Positions 28,483-38,798 of a DNA stretch of 64,000 nucleotides are shown here, one piece after another (the first letter of the stretch is position 1; each line of letters opens with the position of its first letter). Location: contig NZ_LT607412.1 of NCBI RefSeq assembly GCF_900091455.1, forward strand, positions 1,054,001 to 1,118,000, read 5' to 3'. The DNA comes from Micromonospora coriariae (GTDB lineage Bacteria; Actinomycetota; Actinomycetes; Mycobacteriales; Micromonosporaceae). Position numbers and translations under genes: made by a program. Under the pieces are notes generated by a model. It searched no databases. It saw only the letters and a program-made list of their open reading frames with translations, and was not told the origin of the DNA.

Positions 28483-29967
28483 GTGGACGAACACGACATG
28501 CTGCTCTCCCCTGCCGGCGTCGACGCGTTGCGCACCGCGCTGACCCGGGCCGGTTTCACCAGCAACGGCATCGCCGGCCGGCTCGGCTCGCAGGCCACCG
28601 GCGGGGTCGCGCGCAACGACTACCGGGCCGCGCTGCGGGCCACCGAGGACCGCGACGCGCTCGGCACCCTGATCCGGGTGTTCATCTGCGACCAGACCGA
28701 GTCGGAGGCGACAGTGGCCGCCGCGCTGGCGCCGCTGAGTGTGGCGGAGGCCGTGGCCGGCGGGCTGGTCGAACGGCACGGCGACGGCCTGCGCGCCGGC
28801 GTCGACCTGGAGCCGTACGGCGACGACTGGTGGGTGCTCGCCGACGTGCCGGCCAGCGCCCGACCGGGCCGACCGCTGCACTCCGAGCACGTGCTCGGCA
28901 TCGGCGGGGCCACCCAGACCCTGATCGGGGCGACCGTCCGCCGGCCGGTCGGCACCGCGCTGGATCTCGGCACCGGCTCCGGCGTCCAGGCCCTGCACCT
29001 GGCCACCCACGCGGGCTCGGTGACCGCCACGGACCTCTCGGAGCGGGCCCTGCGCTTCGCCGCGACGACCGCCGCCCTGAACGGCCAGGACTGGGAGCTG
29101 CTGCGCGGCGACATGGTCGCACCGGTCGCCGGCCGCCGCTTCGACCTGGTGGTGAGCAACCCGCCGTTCGTGGTCGGCCCCGGCACCACCACGCACGTCT
29201 ACCGCGACTCCGGCCGGGTGGGTGACGCGATCGGCGCCGAGCTGGCCGCCGCCGCCCCCGGTCTGCTCACCGAGGGTGGCACCATGCAGTACCTGGCGAA
29301 CTGGGTGCACGTCGCCGGTGAGGAGTGGGACGAGCGGGTCGCCGGCTGGTTCGCCGGGACCGGCCTGGACGCCTGGGTGATCCAGCGCGAGGTGGCCGAC
29401 CCGATGGCGTACGTCAACCTGTGGCTCACCGACGTCGGCGAGAGCGCCGACCCGGAGCGGATGGCCGCCTGGCTGGACTGGTTCGACGCGCACAAGGTGG
29501 AGGCGATCGGCTTCGGCATCGTGTCACTGCGCCGCGGCGGGCACGACGAGCCGGTGGTCCGGGTGGAGGACCTGCGCCAGCGGGTGCAGCCGCCGCTGGG
29601 CGACCAGGTGGGCGCCTGGTTCGACCGTCAGGACTTCCTTCGGGTACGCGACACCGAGGCGCTGCTCGCCGAGCGCTACCGGGCCGCCGACGGCCTCCAG
29701 CTGCGCCAGGAGGCCACCATGGGCGACGAGGGTTGGGCGGTGGACCGGCAGGTCCTCGCGATGCCGGACGGCCTGCGGTGGACCGAGGAGGTCGACCCGC
29801 TGGTGCTGGCGCTGGTCGGCGGGGCCGACGGCCGGCTGCCGTTACGTGACCAGCTCGCCCTGCTGGCGGCGGCGCACGAGGTCGAGCCGGACGAGCTGGC
29901 CGAGGCGGCGGGGCCGATCGTCGCGCACCTGGTGGAGCGGGGCTTCATCGCGCCGGTGACCGGCTGA
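28483..29967 (+). CDS. SAM-dependent methyltransferase with NPPF motif
   Basis: 494 residues. Residues 1-140 form an unassigned helical domain, a class I SAM fold begins [19 protein letters not shown] (about 163-181), and [12 protein letters not shown] (about 223) is the NPPF/Y signature of methyltransferases acting on an amide or amino nitrogen (PrmC/RsmC group). The C-terminal about 180 residues form a further winged-helix-like domain. Target may be rRNA, protein or DNA. It overlaps dtd by one base (TGATG). Confidence 0.8.
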   Translation: MDEHDMLLSPAGVDALRTALTRAGFTSNGIAGRLGSQATGGVARNDYRAALRATEDRDALGTLIRVFICDQTESEATVAAALAPLSVAEAVAGGLVERHGDGLRAGVDLEPYGDDWWVLADVPASARPGRPLHSEHVLGIGGATQTLIGATVRRPVGTALDLGTGSGVQALHLATHAGSVTATDLSERALRFAATTAALNGQDWELLRGDMVAPVAGRRFDLVVSNPPFVVGPGTTTHVYRDSGRVGDAIGAELAAAAPGLLTEGGTMQYLANWVHVAGEEWDERVAGWFAGTGLDAWVIQREVADPMAYVNLWLTDVGESADPERMAAWLDWFDAHKVEAIGFGIVSLRRGGHDEPVVRVEDLRQRVQPPLGDQVGAWFDRQDFLRVRDTEALLAERYRAADGLQLRQEATMGDEGWAVDRQVLAMPDGLRWTEEVDPLVLALVGGADGRLPLRDQLALLAAAHEVEPDELAEAAGPIVAHLVERGFIAPVTG

Positions 29968-30389
29968 TGCGGGCGGTGGTCCAGACGGTCGGCCGGGCCA
30001 GCGTGACGGTCGACGGCGCCGTGGTCGGCGCGATCGAGGACGGGCTGCTGGTGCTGCTCGGGGTGACCCACACCGACACGCCGGAGACCGCCCGGACGAT
30101 GGCCCGCAAGGTGCACGAGCTGCGGATCCTCGACGACGAGCGGTCCGCGGCCGACAACGGTGCCCCGGTCCTGGTGGTCAGCCAGTTCACCCTCTACGGC
30201 GACGCCCGCAAGGGCCGCCGTCCGAGCTGGACGGCCGCCGCCCCGGCCGAGGTGGCCGAGCCGCTGGTGACCGCGGTCGTCGAGGCGCTTCGCGAGCGCG
30301 GCGCCAAGGTGGAGACGGGCCGCTTCCGCGCGCACATGCTCGTCGAGAGCGTCAACGTGGGCCCCCGCACGATCCTGCTCGACCTGTAA
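29967..30389 (+). CDS. dtd: D-aminoacyl-tRNA deacylase
   Basis: 140 residues. It removes D-amino acids (and mischarged glycine) from tRNA. The two active-site motifs are present: SQFTLYGD near 71-78 (the family's SQFTL) and [13 protein letters not shown] at the C-terminus (NxGPxT). The start overlaps the stop of the methyltransferase gene, so coupled translation is likely. Followed by an extremely stable hairpin. Confidence 0.95.
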   Translation: MRAVVQTVGRASVTVDGAVVGAIEDGLLVLLGVTHTDTPETARTMARKVHELRILDDERSAADNGAPVLVVSQFTLYGDARKGRRPSWTAAAPAEVAEPLVTAVVEALRERGAKVETGRFRAHMLVESVNVGPRTILLDL

Positions 30390-30411
30390 CCGCATGCCGC
30401 GCGTCCCTCTT

Positions 30412-30480
30412 CCCCGCTGATCTAGGGCATATCGTCGCTAGTGGATCTCCAACAACGACGATATGCCCTAGATCGCGGGG
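30412..30480. repeat. 25-bp-stem palindrome (family D)
   Basis: The inner arms GATCTAGGGCATATCGTCG (30419-30437) and its exact complement (30456-30474) enclose an 18-base loop. With one bulged T the stem extends through CCCCGC/GCGGGG. It lies 22 bases after dtd and 18 bases before the next ATG. Lower GC than the surroundings in the arm centre (GCATATCGTCG). It can serve as a dtd terminator, but the exactness suggests a mobile repeat. Confidence 0.85.
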
Positions 30481-30498
30481 CATTCAGGTGCCCGACAA

Positions 30499-31329
30499 AT
30501 GGACGCGAATCGCCCTCGCGTTGCTCCGGACGCGACTACGGTCAGACCAGTGGCCGATGACCTCAGCGCGGTGGAGGCACTCAAGGCGGACCCGACCCTG
30601 TCCGGGTTGCGCCGCTCCCTGGAGGCGTACTACGGCGACCCGGCCCGCGACGCGGCGATGGACGCGTTCTACGCGCCCCTGGTCCGCCCAGGGGACCTGG
30701 TCTTCGACGTCGGCGCGCACGTGGGCGACCGGCTCGGCAGCTTCCGGCGACTGGGCGCCCGCGTGGTGGCCGTCGAGCCGCAACCGCTCTGCGCCCGGGC
30801 CCTGCGCGCCCTCTACGCGGATGACGACCGGGTGACCGTGGTGGAGGCGGCGTGCGGGGCGCGTGCCGGGCCGGTGCGGCTGCACGTCAACTCGGCGAAC
30901 CCGACGATCTCCACGGCGTCGGCGGGTTTCCTGCAGGCCGCCGAGGGGGCCGGCGGCTGGGAGGACGAGATCTGGGACGTCGAGATCGAGGTGGCCGGAA
31001 CCACACTCGACAACCTGGTCGCGGCGCACGGCGTGCCGGACTTCGTGAAGATCGACGTGGAGGGGTTCGAGGACGCCGTGCTGGCCGGGTTGAGCCGCCC
31101 CCTGCCGGCGCTGTCCTTCGAGTTCACCACCATCGAACGGGACCTGGCCGCGCACTGTCTGGACCGGCTCACCCGGCTGGGCTTCACCGCGTTCACCGTG
31201 GCGCTCGGCGACGAGATGGCGTTCGCCCTTGATGGCTGGCGGCCGGCGGGCGAGGTGGCGGCGTACCTGCGGGCGCTGCCCCACGAGGCCAACTCGGGCG
31301 ACGTCTACGCCCGCGCCCGGCCCGCCTGA
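30499..31329 (+). CDS. FkbM-family SAM-dependent methyltransferase
   Basis: 276 residues. The SAM site is VFDVGAHVGDRLGSFRRLGA (about 68-87), followed by VVAVEPQPLCARAL. The FkbM domain's LDNLVAAHGVPDFVKIDVEGFE block is present near 174-195. O-methylation of a small molecule or glycan is typical; no biosynthetic cluster surrounds it. The ATG at 30499 gives a low-complexity 17-residue N-terminus; the GTG at 30550 is an equally plausible start. No strong ribosome site precedes either. Confidence 0.82.
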   Translation: MDANRPRVAPDATTVRPVADDLSAVEALKADPTLSGLRRSLEAYYGDPARDAAMDAFYAPLVRPGDLVFDVGAHVGDRLGSFRRLGARVVAVEPQPLCARALRALYADDDRVTVVEAACGARAGPVRLHVNSANPTISTASAGFLQAAEGAGGWEDEIWDVEIEVAGTTLDNLVAAHGVPDFVKIDVEGFEDAVLAGLSRPLPALSFEFTTIERDLAAHCLDRLTRLGFTAFTVALGDEMAFALDGWRPAGEVAAYLRALPHEANSGDVYARARPA

Positions 31330-31460
31330 CCCGCCTGGCGGACGGCAGGCAACGGCGAAGGCGGCGGATGCCCTCGGCCCCGCCCACCGAGCGTCGGTGA
31401 GACCGTGCCGCCGCCCCTGCCGCTACCTCATGATCACCGGAGGCCGGGCCGAGGGGTGGG

Positions 31461-32249
31461 TCAGGAGAAGAGGCCGCGGCGGGAGAGGGACTGGCGGAGC
31501 CAGCCGTCGAGTTCGGCGGTCCAGTCGGTGCGGTCAGCGGTGGCGTGGTCGACAGTGAAACGACCGAAGGCGTCCCGGCCCTCGGTGAAGACGCCGCCGC
31601 GCTTGTCGACCTCCAGCACCACCTGCATCTGCTGCTGGTCGGCGATGAAGGTGACCTCCAACTGGTTGATCGAGCGCGCGTACTGCGGCGCCGGGCTGAA
31701 CTCGATCTCCTGGTAGAACGGCAACGTCTGCCGGACGCCGTAGATGTGCCCACGCTCCACATCGGCGCGGGCGAACCGGAACCCCAGCCGCAGCAACGCG
31801 TCGAGCAACCGCTCCTGCGCCGGCAACGGGTGCACCGAGACCGCGTCCAGGTCACCCTTGTCGACCGCGCGGGCCACCTCCAGCTCCGTACGCAGCCCCA
31901 TCGTCATACCGTGCAGGTGCTGCCCGTACAGCTCGGTGACCGGCGTCTCCCAGGGCACGTCGAAGCGGAACGGGATGTCGTGGCGCTGCGCGGGCTCCAG
32001 CCGGAACGCGCCGGTGACCCGCTGGCGGTGGAACTCCTGGGTGGTGTCGTAGTCGTTGTCGCCGCTCTCCACCTCGACCCGGGTGACCAGCCCCAGCGTC
32101 ACGTGGTCGATGTCGACCTGGTGGTCGCCGCCGACCACCTGGATACGGCCCTCCAACTGACCGCCCGGGCGGCAGTTCGGGTTGGCCAGCACCGTCTCCA
32201 CCGACGGGCCGCCGACCCCCATCGCCTTCATGAGCCGCTTGAAGACCAC
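31461..32249 (-). CDS. Sporulation-control protein Spo0M-like
   Basis: 262 residues beginning [21 protein letters not shown], the family start. An arrestin-like beta-sandwich follows: [60 protein letters not shown]. Spo0M proteins influence cell division or sporulation timing in Bacillus; in actinobacteria the role is unknown. GTG chosen because GGAGGACCGC sits just upstream; the longer open frame has no family homology. Confidence 0.88.
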   Translation of the reverse strand: MVFKRLMKAMGVGGPSVETVLANPNCRPGGQLEGRIQVVGGDHQVDIDHVTLGLVTRVEVESGDNDYDTTQEFHRQRVTGAFRLEPAQRHDIPFRFDVPWETPVTELYGQHLHGMTMGLRTELEVARAVDKGDLDAVSVHPLPAQERLLDALLRLGFRFARADVERGHIYGVRQTLPFYQEIEFSPAPQYARSINQLEVTFIADQQQMQVVLEVDKRGGVFTEGRDAFGRFTVDHATADRTDWTAELDGWLRQSLSRRGLFS

Positions 32250-32481
32250 GCGGTCCTCCCCCTCCTGTCGTCGTCGGCCATGGTTGGCCGACCGTCGGCA
32301 CGGTAGCCGGGGCGGGCAACGACGCACCGGGGCGACACACCGGGCCCGCTACCCGACCGGATTCCTGTCGGGTGCCCGATCGCCTCACTCCCGTTTTACG
32401 TCCCGCCCGCCAAGCTGTGTGTCACACCGGCACCACTGGGCCGGAGACACGGCACAGACGTGGACACGGGGAGAGACAGAG

Positions 32482-33498
<1,017 letters not shown>

Positions 33499-33508
33499 CG
33501 CACCTGCT

Positions 33509-33545
33509 CATGGAAGGCCCTGGCGGTTCGCCGGGGCCTTCCATG
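33509..33545 (+). terminator. sigB terminator hairpin
   Basis: A 17-bp stem starting CATGGAAGGCCCTGGCG with one G-T pair and a three-base loop, 11 bases after the sigB stop. No T-run follows. Confidence 0.75.
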
Positions 33546-33583
33546 CTGTCGGGGTGCTTGACCGGTGGCAGCATCCACGGTAA

Positions 33584-33611
33584 AACCATGTGGTTATAAA
33601 ACCAGGAGGTT
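33584..33611. promoter_or_regulatory. Duplicated ArsR-type operator
   Basis: Two 16-base-spaced elements share AAAACCAnGnGGTTAT. The first is AACCATGTGGTT (5-bp inverted arms), the second AACCAGGAGGTT, whose AGGAGG is also the ribosome site of the ArsR gene. An A/T-rich pocket in GC-rich DNA directly upstream of an ArsR gene is a strong autoregulation candidate. Confidence 0.6.
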
Positions 33612-33618
33612 ATACGTA

Positions 33619-33996
33619 GTGGGCACCGAACTGCTGGACGCGACCTTCGCGGCGCTGGCCGACCCGACCCGACGGGCCATCCTCGCCCGGCTCGCGGCCG
33701 GGGAGGCGACCGTGACAGAGCTGGCAGCACCCTTCGCGATGAGTCAACCGGCCATCTCCAAGCACCTCAAGGTGCTGGAGCGCGCCGGCCTGGTCAGCCG
33801 GGGGCGGGACGCCCAGCGCCGGCCCTGCCGGCTGGAGGCCCGACCGCTGCGGGAGGCAACGGCCTGGCTCGCCGATTACCGCGACTACTGGGCGGAGAGC
33901 TATCAGCGCCTCGACGCCCTGCTGGACGAACTCCAGGCCGTCGACGAAACCGCCACCGAGCGCCGCCGCCCCCAACCGGACGGGACCGACGGATGA
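33619..33996 (+). CDS. ArsR-family (SdpR-like) transcriptional regulator
   Basis: 125 residues. A winged helix spans about 5-85: ATFAALADPTRRAILARLA, then TVTELAAPFAMSQPAISKHLKV as recognition helix, then AGLVSRGRDAQRR wing. No cysteine metal site is present, so it belongs with non-metal ArsR members that pair with SRPBCC proteins. The GTG lies 9 bases after AGGAGG. It overlaps the SRPBCC gene by four bases and probably represses this three-gene operon. Confidence 0.9.
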   Translation: MGTELLDATFAALADPTRRAILARLAAGEATVTELAAPFAMSQPAISKHLKVLERAGLVSRGRDAQRRPCRLEARPLREATAWLADYRDYWAESYQRLDALLDELQAVDETATERRRPQPDGTDG

Positions 33997-34499
33997 CCGG
34001 CATCGACGACCCGCTCGTCGTACACACCCCCGACGACCGGGAGATCGTGCTGAGTCGGCTGTTCGACGCACCGGCACACCTGGTGTTCGCCGCCTTCACC
34101 CAGCCCGCACTGCTGGTCCGGTGGTACGGCGCGCGCGGCTGGCGACTGGCGGAGTGCGACGTCGAGCTGCGGGTCGGCGGCCGGTGGCGGTTCGTGTCAC
34201 TGGGGCCGGAAGGGGCCCGGATGGTCCAGGCTGGGGTCTACCGGCAGATCGAGCCACCGCACCGGCTGGTCTGCACCGAACTCTTCGACGACCAGTCCTA
34301 CCCCGGCGAGACGCTGGTCAGCCACGCGTTCACCGAGCTGGCCGGACGGACGACCGTCACCACCACACTGCGCTACGCCACCCCCGAGGGACGGGACACA
34401 GTGCTGCGCTACCCGATGGCCCGTGGCGTCGGGCAGAGCTATACGCGGCTCGCCGACCTGCTGCACCTGACAACGACGACGCGAGGAGAGACACCGTGA
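33993..34499 (+). CDS. SRPBCC/AHSA1-domain protein
   Basis: 168 residues with the START-like fold: RLFDAPAHLVFAAFTQPALLVRWYG near the N-terminus and a C-terminal amphipathic helix (MARGVGQSYTRLADLL). Such AHSA1-like proteins bind hydrophobic ligands and are commonly co-transcribed with ArsR regulators. Overlaps ArsR (ATGA) and the glyoxalase gene (GTGA). Confidence 0.88.
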   Translation: MTGIDDPLVVHTPDDREIVLSRLFDAPAHLVFAAFTQPALLVRWYGARGWRLAECDVELRVGGRWRFVSLGPEGARMVQAGVYRQIEPPHRLVCTELFDDQSYPGETLVSHAFTELAGRTTVTTTLRYATPEGRDTVLRYPMARGVGQSYTRLADLLHLTTTTRGETP

Positions 34500-34903
34500 A
34501 CTGGACGCTCGAAGTGGTGATCGTGCCGGTCTCCGATGTGGACCGGGCGAAGACGTTCTACGCCGACCAACTCGGCTTCACCGTCGACCACGACACGGTG
34601 ATCGGCGACGACGCGCGGATCGTCCAGCTGACCCCGCCCGGCTCCGGCTGCTCGGTCGTGATCGGCAAGGGCGCCGTGCCGGACATGCCGCCGGGCTCGC
34701 TCAAGGGACTGCAACTGGTGGTGCCCGACCTGGAGCGGGCCCGCGCCGAGCTGGTCGAACGGGGTGTGGACGTCAGCGAGATCCAGGTGTTGGGCGCCAG
34801 CCCGAGCCCCACGCCGCACCCGCTGGACAACGTCGGCTTCGTCTTCTTCACCGACCCGGACGGCAACGCCTGGGCCATCCAGCAGATCTCCAGCCGAGCC
34901 TGA
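34496..34903 (+). CDS. Glyoxalase/VOC-family protein
   Basis: 135 residues, two beta-alpha-beta-beta-beta modules: VVIVPVSDVDRAKTFYADQLGF and LQLVVPDLERARAELVERGVD, ending GFVFFTDPDGNAWAIQQI with the conserved metal-side Asp/Glu region. The VOC superfamily spans lyases, dioxygenases and resistance proteins; the exact reaction is unknown. Third gene of the ArsR operon. A repeat dimer starts 34 bases downstream. Confidence 0.88.
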   Translation: MNWTLEVVIVPVSDVDRAKTFYADQLGFTVDHDTVIGDDARIVQLTPPGSGCSVVIGKGAVPDMPPGSLKGLQLVVPDLERARAELVERGVDVSEIQVLGASPSPTPHPLDNVGFVFFTDPDGNAWAIQQISSRA

Positions 34904-34937
34904 TCCGCCGCACGCCGGCCCTCGCACGACGGCCCCA

Positions 34938-34988
34938 GTTAAGAAGGGGCCCTTCCTCTACCGGAGGCGTTAAGAAGGGGCCCTTCCT
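34938..34988. repeat. Tandem dimer of the 31-bp-period element (family A, copy 2)
   Basis: Two exact copies of GTTAAGAAGGGGCCCTTCCT at 34938 and 34969 (period 31), spacer CTACCGGAGGC. It is inverted relative to the copy at 8102-8155 and has the same period and the same GAGGC before the second unit. It lies between convergent genes and its last base is the first base of the TAA stop of the 34988-37543 gene. Confidence 0.85.
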
Positions 34989-37543
34989 TACAAGCGGCGG
35001 GGGCCGGTGTCGGGGCGGGCGGTTGCGCCGCCGACCCGCACCTGCGCGTGCAGGACCGATATGCCGTCCGGGCGGGCGAGCACCGGGTTGAGGGTCAGCG
35101 AACGCACCCGGGGCTGCTCGTCGGCGAGCTGACCGACCCGCAGCAGCAGGTCCGCCAGGGCCGCCCGGTCGACCGGGGCGGCACCCCGGTGCCCGCGCAG
35201 CAGCGGCGCCGCGCGGGGTTCGTCGACCAGCTCGGCGGCGTCCCGGTCGGTCAACGGCACCGCACGCCAGGCCCGGTCGCCGAGCAACTCGGTGGCGACG
35301 CCGCCCAGACCGAAGCCGACCACCGGCCCGAACGCCGGATCCTCCACCAGCTCCACCACGCAGGCCACACCGGGCGGAACCATCAGCTGCACCAGGACGT
35401 CCGCGCCGAAGACCACCGCCAGCTCGGCGTACGCCCGGCGTACCGCCAGCTCGTCGGGCAGGTCGAGCCGGACGGCGCCGAGGTCGAGCCGGTGCCGCAG
35501 CCCCGGGGCGGCGGCCTTGAGCGCCACCGGGAAGCCCAACCGCGCCGCCGCGTCGGTCGCGCCATCGACCGAGTCGACCGGCACCGACGCCACCACGTCG
35601 ATGCCGTACGCGGCCAGCAGCGCGGTCGGGTCGGTGGCGTCGGCGCGCAGCGCGGCCTGTGCGGCAGCCCGGTCGATCCGGGGCAGCTCGGGTGCCACCC
35701 CGGGCTGCCGGCGCAGCCACTCGGCGTACCGGTGCACCCGCGCCAGGGCCCGCACCGCCTCCTCCACGCCGCCGTACGCCGGCACCCCCGCCGGCAGTCG
35801 GCCGACCAGGACGGTGGCCACGGTCGGCTTGCCCAACGCGAGCACCGCTGGCAGCGCGGCAGTGACGTCGGCGTCCACACCTGTCAGTTGGCCGGGCAGC
35901 GGCGGGGCGAAGACGACCACCAGGGCGTCCACCCGGTCGTCGCCGGCCGTCTCGGCCAGGGCGGTCGCGAACTCGGCAGCTCCGGCCTGCGGCCCGACGT
36001 CGCGAGGGTACCCGTCCACGACGGTGAGGCCCTGCCCCGCGCAGGCGCTGGCGGCCAGGCCGGTGAGTGCTGAGGAGTTGCCGACCACGCCGACCCGGCC
36101 ACCGGCGGGCAGCGGCTGGTTGGCCAGCAGCACCCCCACGTCGAGCAGCTCCGGCACGGTGTCCACCCGGATCACCCCGGACTGGGCGAAGAGCGCGGCC
36201 ACGGCCACCTCGTCCGGGCCGGCGGTGTCGCCCACCCCCACCGGGCGGGCCGACGAGGCCAGCGCCACGACCGGTTTGGCCCGGCCGATCCGCCGCGCCA
36301 ACCGGGCGAACTTACGCGGATTGCCGAAGGTTTCCAGGTACAACATGATCACGTCCGTGCCGGGGTCGTCCTGCCAGTACTGGAGCAGGTCGTTGCCGGA
36401 GACGTCCGCCCGGTTGCCGGCCGAGACGAAGCTGGACAACCCCAGGCCGCGCCGGTCAGCCTCGGCGAGCAACGCCACCCCGAAGGCGCCGGACTGGCTG
36501 AAGATGCCGACCCGCCCGGCCGGCGGCAGCGCCGGGGCGAGGGTGGCGTTGAGGCGTACCGCCGGGTCGGTGTTGGCCACGCCGAGACAGTTCGGGCCGA
36601 CCACCCGCATCCCGGCGGCGTGCGCCGCGCGGACCAGCGCCCGTTGCGCCGCCGCACCCTCGGCGCCGGCCTCGGCGAAGCCCGCGGAGATGACCACCAG
36701 GCCGTGCACGCCGGCGACCGCCGCGTCGGCCACCACCGCGGTCGCCACCTCCGGCGGCACCGCCACCACCGCCAGGTCCACCGGCACCCCGGCGTCGACC
36801 GCCGACGGGTACGCGGGCAGCCCCGCCACGGTCGACGCGCTCGGGTGTACCGGCACCACCGCGCCGGTGAAGCCGCCGTCACGCAGGTGCCCGAGCACCG
36901 CCGCGCCGACCCCCTGGCCGGTCGCGCTCGCGCCGTAGACGGCGATACCACGCGGGGCGAGCAGCCGGGCGATCGAGCGGGCCTCGGTGCGGTGCTCCCG
37001 GCCGCGCTGCACCTCCAGGGTGGCCTCGGTGGGCGCGATCGGGAAGTTGAGGTGCACCACCCCGTCGGCGAACTCGCGCTGGACCTGGTAGCCGAAATCG
37101 GCGAAGACCCGCAGCATCTGCCCGTTTGCCGGCAGCACCTCGGCCACGAAGCTCATGATGCCGTTACGCCGGGCGGCGTCGGCCAGGTGCTCCATCAGCA
37201 CCGAGCCGATGCCCCGACCCTGGTGGGCGTCCTCCACCACGAAGGCGACCTCCGCCTCCGGGGCCTGCGGTCCCAGCCGTTCATAGCGGCCGACCGCGAC
37301 GATCCGGTCGCCGGCCAGCACCACGAACGCCTCCCGATCGTGATGGTCGACCGTGACGAAACGGATCAGATCCCGCTCGGGGATACGCGGATACGGCGAG
37401 AAGTAGCGCAGGTAGCGGGTGCGTTCGGAGAACCTCCCGTGCATCGCCACGATGGCCGGCGCGTCCTCCGGCCTGATCGGTCGCAACTGGACGGTGCTGC
37501 CGTCGCTGAGCAGCACGTCCAGCGGTTGGTCCACGGTGGTCAC
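34988..37543 (-). CDS. Pat-like protein lysine acetyltransferase: GNAT fused to ADP-forming acyl-CoA synthetase domains
   Basis: 851 residues. Order: GNAT acetyltransferase (about 15-165; acetyl-CoA loop QGRGIGSVLMEHLADAARR), CoA-binding Rossmann domain (GIAVYGASATGQGVGAAVLG near 196), succinyl-CoA ligase-like domains (FSQSGAFGVALLAEAD near 350, GNSSALTGLAASACAG near 490) and a C-terminal ATP-grasp domain (about 640-840). N-terminal GNAT is the arrangement of Streptomyces PatA; enteric Pat is the reverse. Such enzymes acetylate and inactivate acyl-CoA synthetases. The next gene upstream is an AcuC-type deacetylase. The GTG follows GGAGGACC. Confidence 0.88.
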   Translation of the reverse strand: MTTVDQPLDVLLSDGSTVQLRPIRPEDAPAIVAMHGRFSERTRYLRYFSPYPRIPERDLIRFVTVDHHDREAFVVLAGDRIVAVGRYERLGPQAPEAEVAFVVEDAHQGRGIGSVLMEHLADAARRNGIMSFVAEVLPANGQMLRVFADFGYQVQREFADGVVHLNFPIAPTEATLEVQRGREHRTEARSIARLLAPRGIAVYGASATGQGVGAAVLGHLRDGGFTGAVVPVHPSASTVAGLPAYPSAVDAGVPVDLAVVAVPPEVATAVVADAAVAGVHGLVVISAGFAEAGAEGAAAQRALVRAAHAAGMRVVGPNCLGVANTDPAVRLNATLAPALPPAGRVGIFSQSGAFGVALLAEADRRGLGLSSFVSAGNRADVSGNDLLQYWQDDPGTDVIMLYLETFGNPRKFARLARRIGRAKPVVALASSARPVGVGDTAGPDEVAVAALFAQSGVIRVDTVPELLDVGVLLANQPLPAGGRVGVVGNSSALTGLAASACAGQGLTVVDGYPRDVGPQAGAAEFATALAETAGDDRVDALVVVFAPPLPGQLTGVDADVTAALPAVLALGKPTVATVLVGRLPAGVPAYGGVEEAVRALARVHRYAEWLRRQPGVAPELPRIDRAAAQAALRADATDPTALLAAYGIDVVASVPVDSVDGATDAAARLGFPVALKAAAPGLRHRLDLGAVRLDLPDELAVRRAYAELAVVFGADVLVQLMVPPGVACVVELVEDPAFGPVVGFGLGGVATELLGDRAWRAVPLTDRDAAELVDEPRAAPLLRGHRGAAPVDRAALADLLLRVGQLADEQPRVRSLTLNPVLARPDGISVLHAQVRVGGATARPDTGPRRL

Positions 37544-37568
37544 CGGCGCGGTCCTCCCCCGGCCCGGC

Positions 37569-38750
37569 TCAGTCCCGCGGATCGTACGGGTCGAGCCCGA
37601 GCAGCGGGAAGACCGTCTTGCGGGTGGCCGCGATCGCCCGGTCCACCGCGTTCGGCTCGCCGGTCGGCTGCCACGGCTCGTACGACGGGTCGGCGTCGTC
37701 GGTCATCCGCAGCGGCACCTCCCGGCCGGGATGGCGGGCGGCGGCCAGCTCCCGCCAGCGCGGCGGAGTGAGCGTGGCCGGGTCGAGCGGGTCACCGGTG
37801 GCCACGGCCAGCAGATGGCTCCAGGCCCGGGGCACCACCTCGACCAACGCGTACCCGCCGCCGCCGGTGGCGACCCAGCGGCCGCCGCACAACTCGTCGG
37901 CGAGCGCCCGCAACGCCACGTAGGTGGCCCGCTGCCCATCCACCGTCAGGTTCAGGTCGGCGAGCGGATCCAGCCGGTGCCCGTCGGCGCCGCACTGGCT
38001 GACCAGCACCTGCGGCCGGAACGCGCGCAGCACCGACGGCACGATCGCGTGGAACGCCCGCTGCCAGCCGGTGTCGTCGACGCCCGGCGGCAGCGGCATG
38101 TTGACCGCCGTGCCCTGCGCGCCCGGACCACCCGTCTCGTCCGGGAAACCCGTGCCCGGGAACAGCGCCAGCGGAGTCTCGTGCACGCTGACCGTGAGCA
38201 CCCGAGGGTCGTCCCAGAAGATCTGCTGCACCCCGTCGCCGTGATGCACGTCCACGTCCACGTACGCGATCCGCTCGGCGCCCAGGTCGAGCAGGCGGGC
38301 GATGGCGACCGCCGGGTCGTTGTAGACGCAGAAACCCGAGGCCCGGGCGGGCATCGCGTGGTGCAGGCCACCGGCCACGCTCACCGCCCGCCGCGCCTCA
38401 CCGCGCCAGACCGCCTCGGCTGCGGCCACCGTGGCACCGGCGACCAGCGCGCTGGACTCGTGCATCCCGTCGAAGACCGGGTTGTCGGAGGTGCCCAGCC
38501 CGTACCCGGCGAAGAGCGGGTCGTGCGGCGCGGCGCGCACCGCGGCCAGGTAGGCCGGGTGGTGCACCCGGGTGAGCAGGGCGTCGTCGGCGGGCTCCGG
38601 CTTGACCAGGCGGACCCCGGGACGGTCCAGGATGCCCAGCTCGCGGGCGAGCGCGACGGTCAGCTCCACCCGGACCGGGTCGAGCGGATGGTCACCCATG
38701 TCGTAGGCGAGCAGCGACTCGTCCCACACCACCACAGTGTCGTCGGACAT
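37569..38750 (-). CDS. acuC: AcuC-type histone-deacetylase-like protein deacetylase
   Basis: 393 residues of the zinc-dependent class I/II deacetylase fold. Catalytic elements: GGLHHAMPARASGFCVYND (about 125-143), YVDVDVHHGDGVQQ (Asp-His zinc ligands), SQCGADGHRLDPLADLNLT and GGGGYALVEVVPRAW with the active-site tyrosine. In Bacillus AcuC reverses acetylation of acetyl-CoA synthetase. Lies 25 bases upstream of the Pat-like gene, so writer and eraser are co-transcribed. ATG at 38750. Confidence 0.92.
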   Translation of the reverse strand: MSDDTVVVWDESLLAYDMGDHPLDPVRVELTVALARELGILDRPGVRLVKPEPADDALLTRVHHPAYLAAVRAAPHDPLFAGYGLGTSDNPVFDGMHESSALVAGATVAAAEAVWRGEARRAVSVAGGLHHAMPARASGFCVYNDPAVAIARLLDLGAERIAYVDVDVHHGDGVQQIFWDDPRVLTVSVHETPLALFPGTGFPDETGGPGAQGTAVNMPLPPGVDDTGWQRAFHAIVPSVLRAFRPQVLVSQCGADGHRLDPLADLNLTVDGQRATYVALRALADELCGGRWVATGGGGYALVEVVPRAWSHLLAVATGDPLDPATLTPPRWRELAAARHPGREVPLRMTDDADPSYEPWQPTGEPNAVDRAIAATRKTVFPLLGLDPYDPRD

Positions 38751-38798
38751 GAGCCCATCGTCGCACGAGGACCGTCGCCGGCCCACCACACGCGCTGC

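Noticed and set aside
31330..31460. Hairpin between the FkbM and Spo0M genes
   Set aside because: GGCGGCGG/CCGCCGCC and GGCAGG/CCTGCC arms exist but need a large bulge; too weak to call a terminator.
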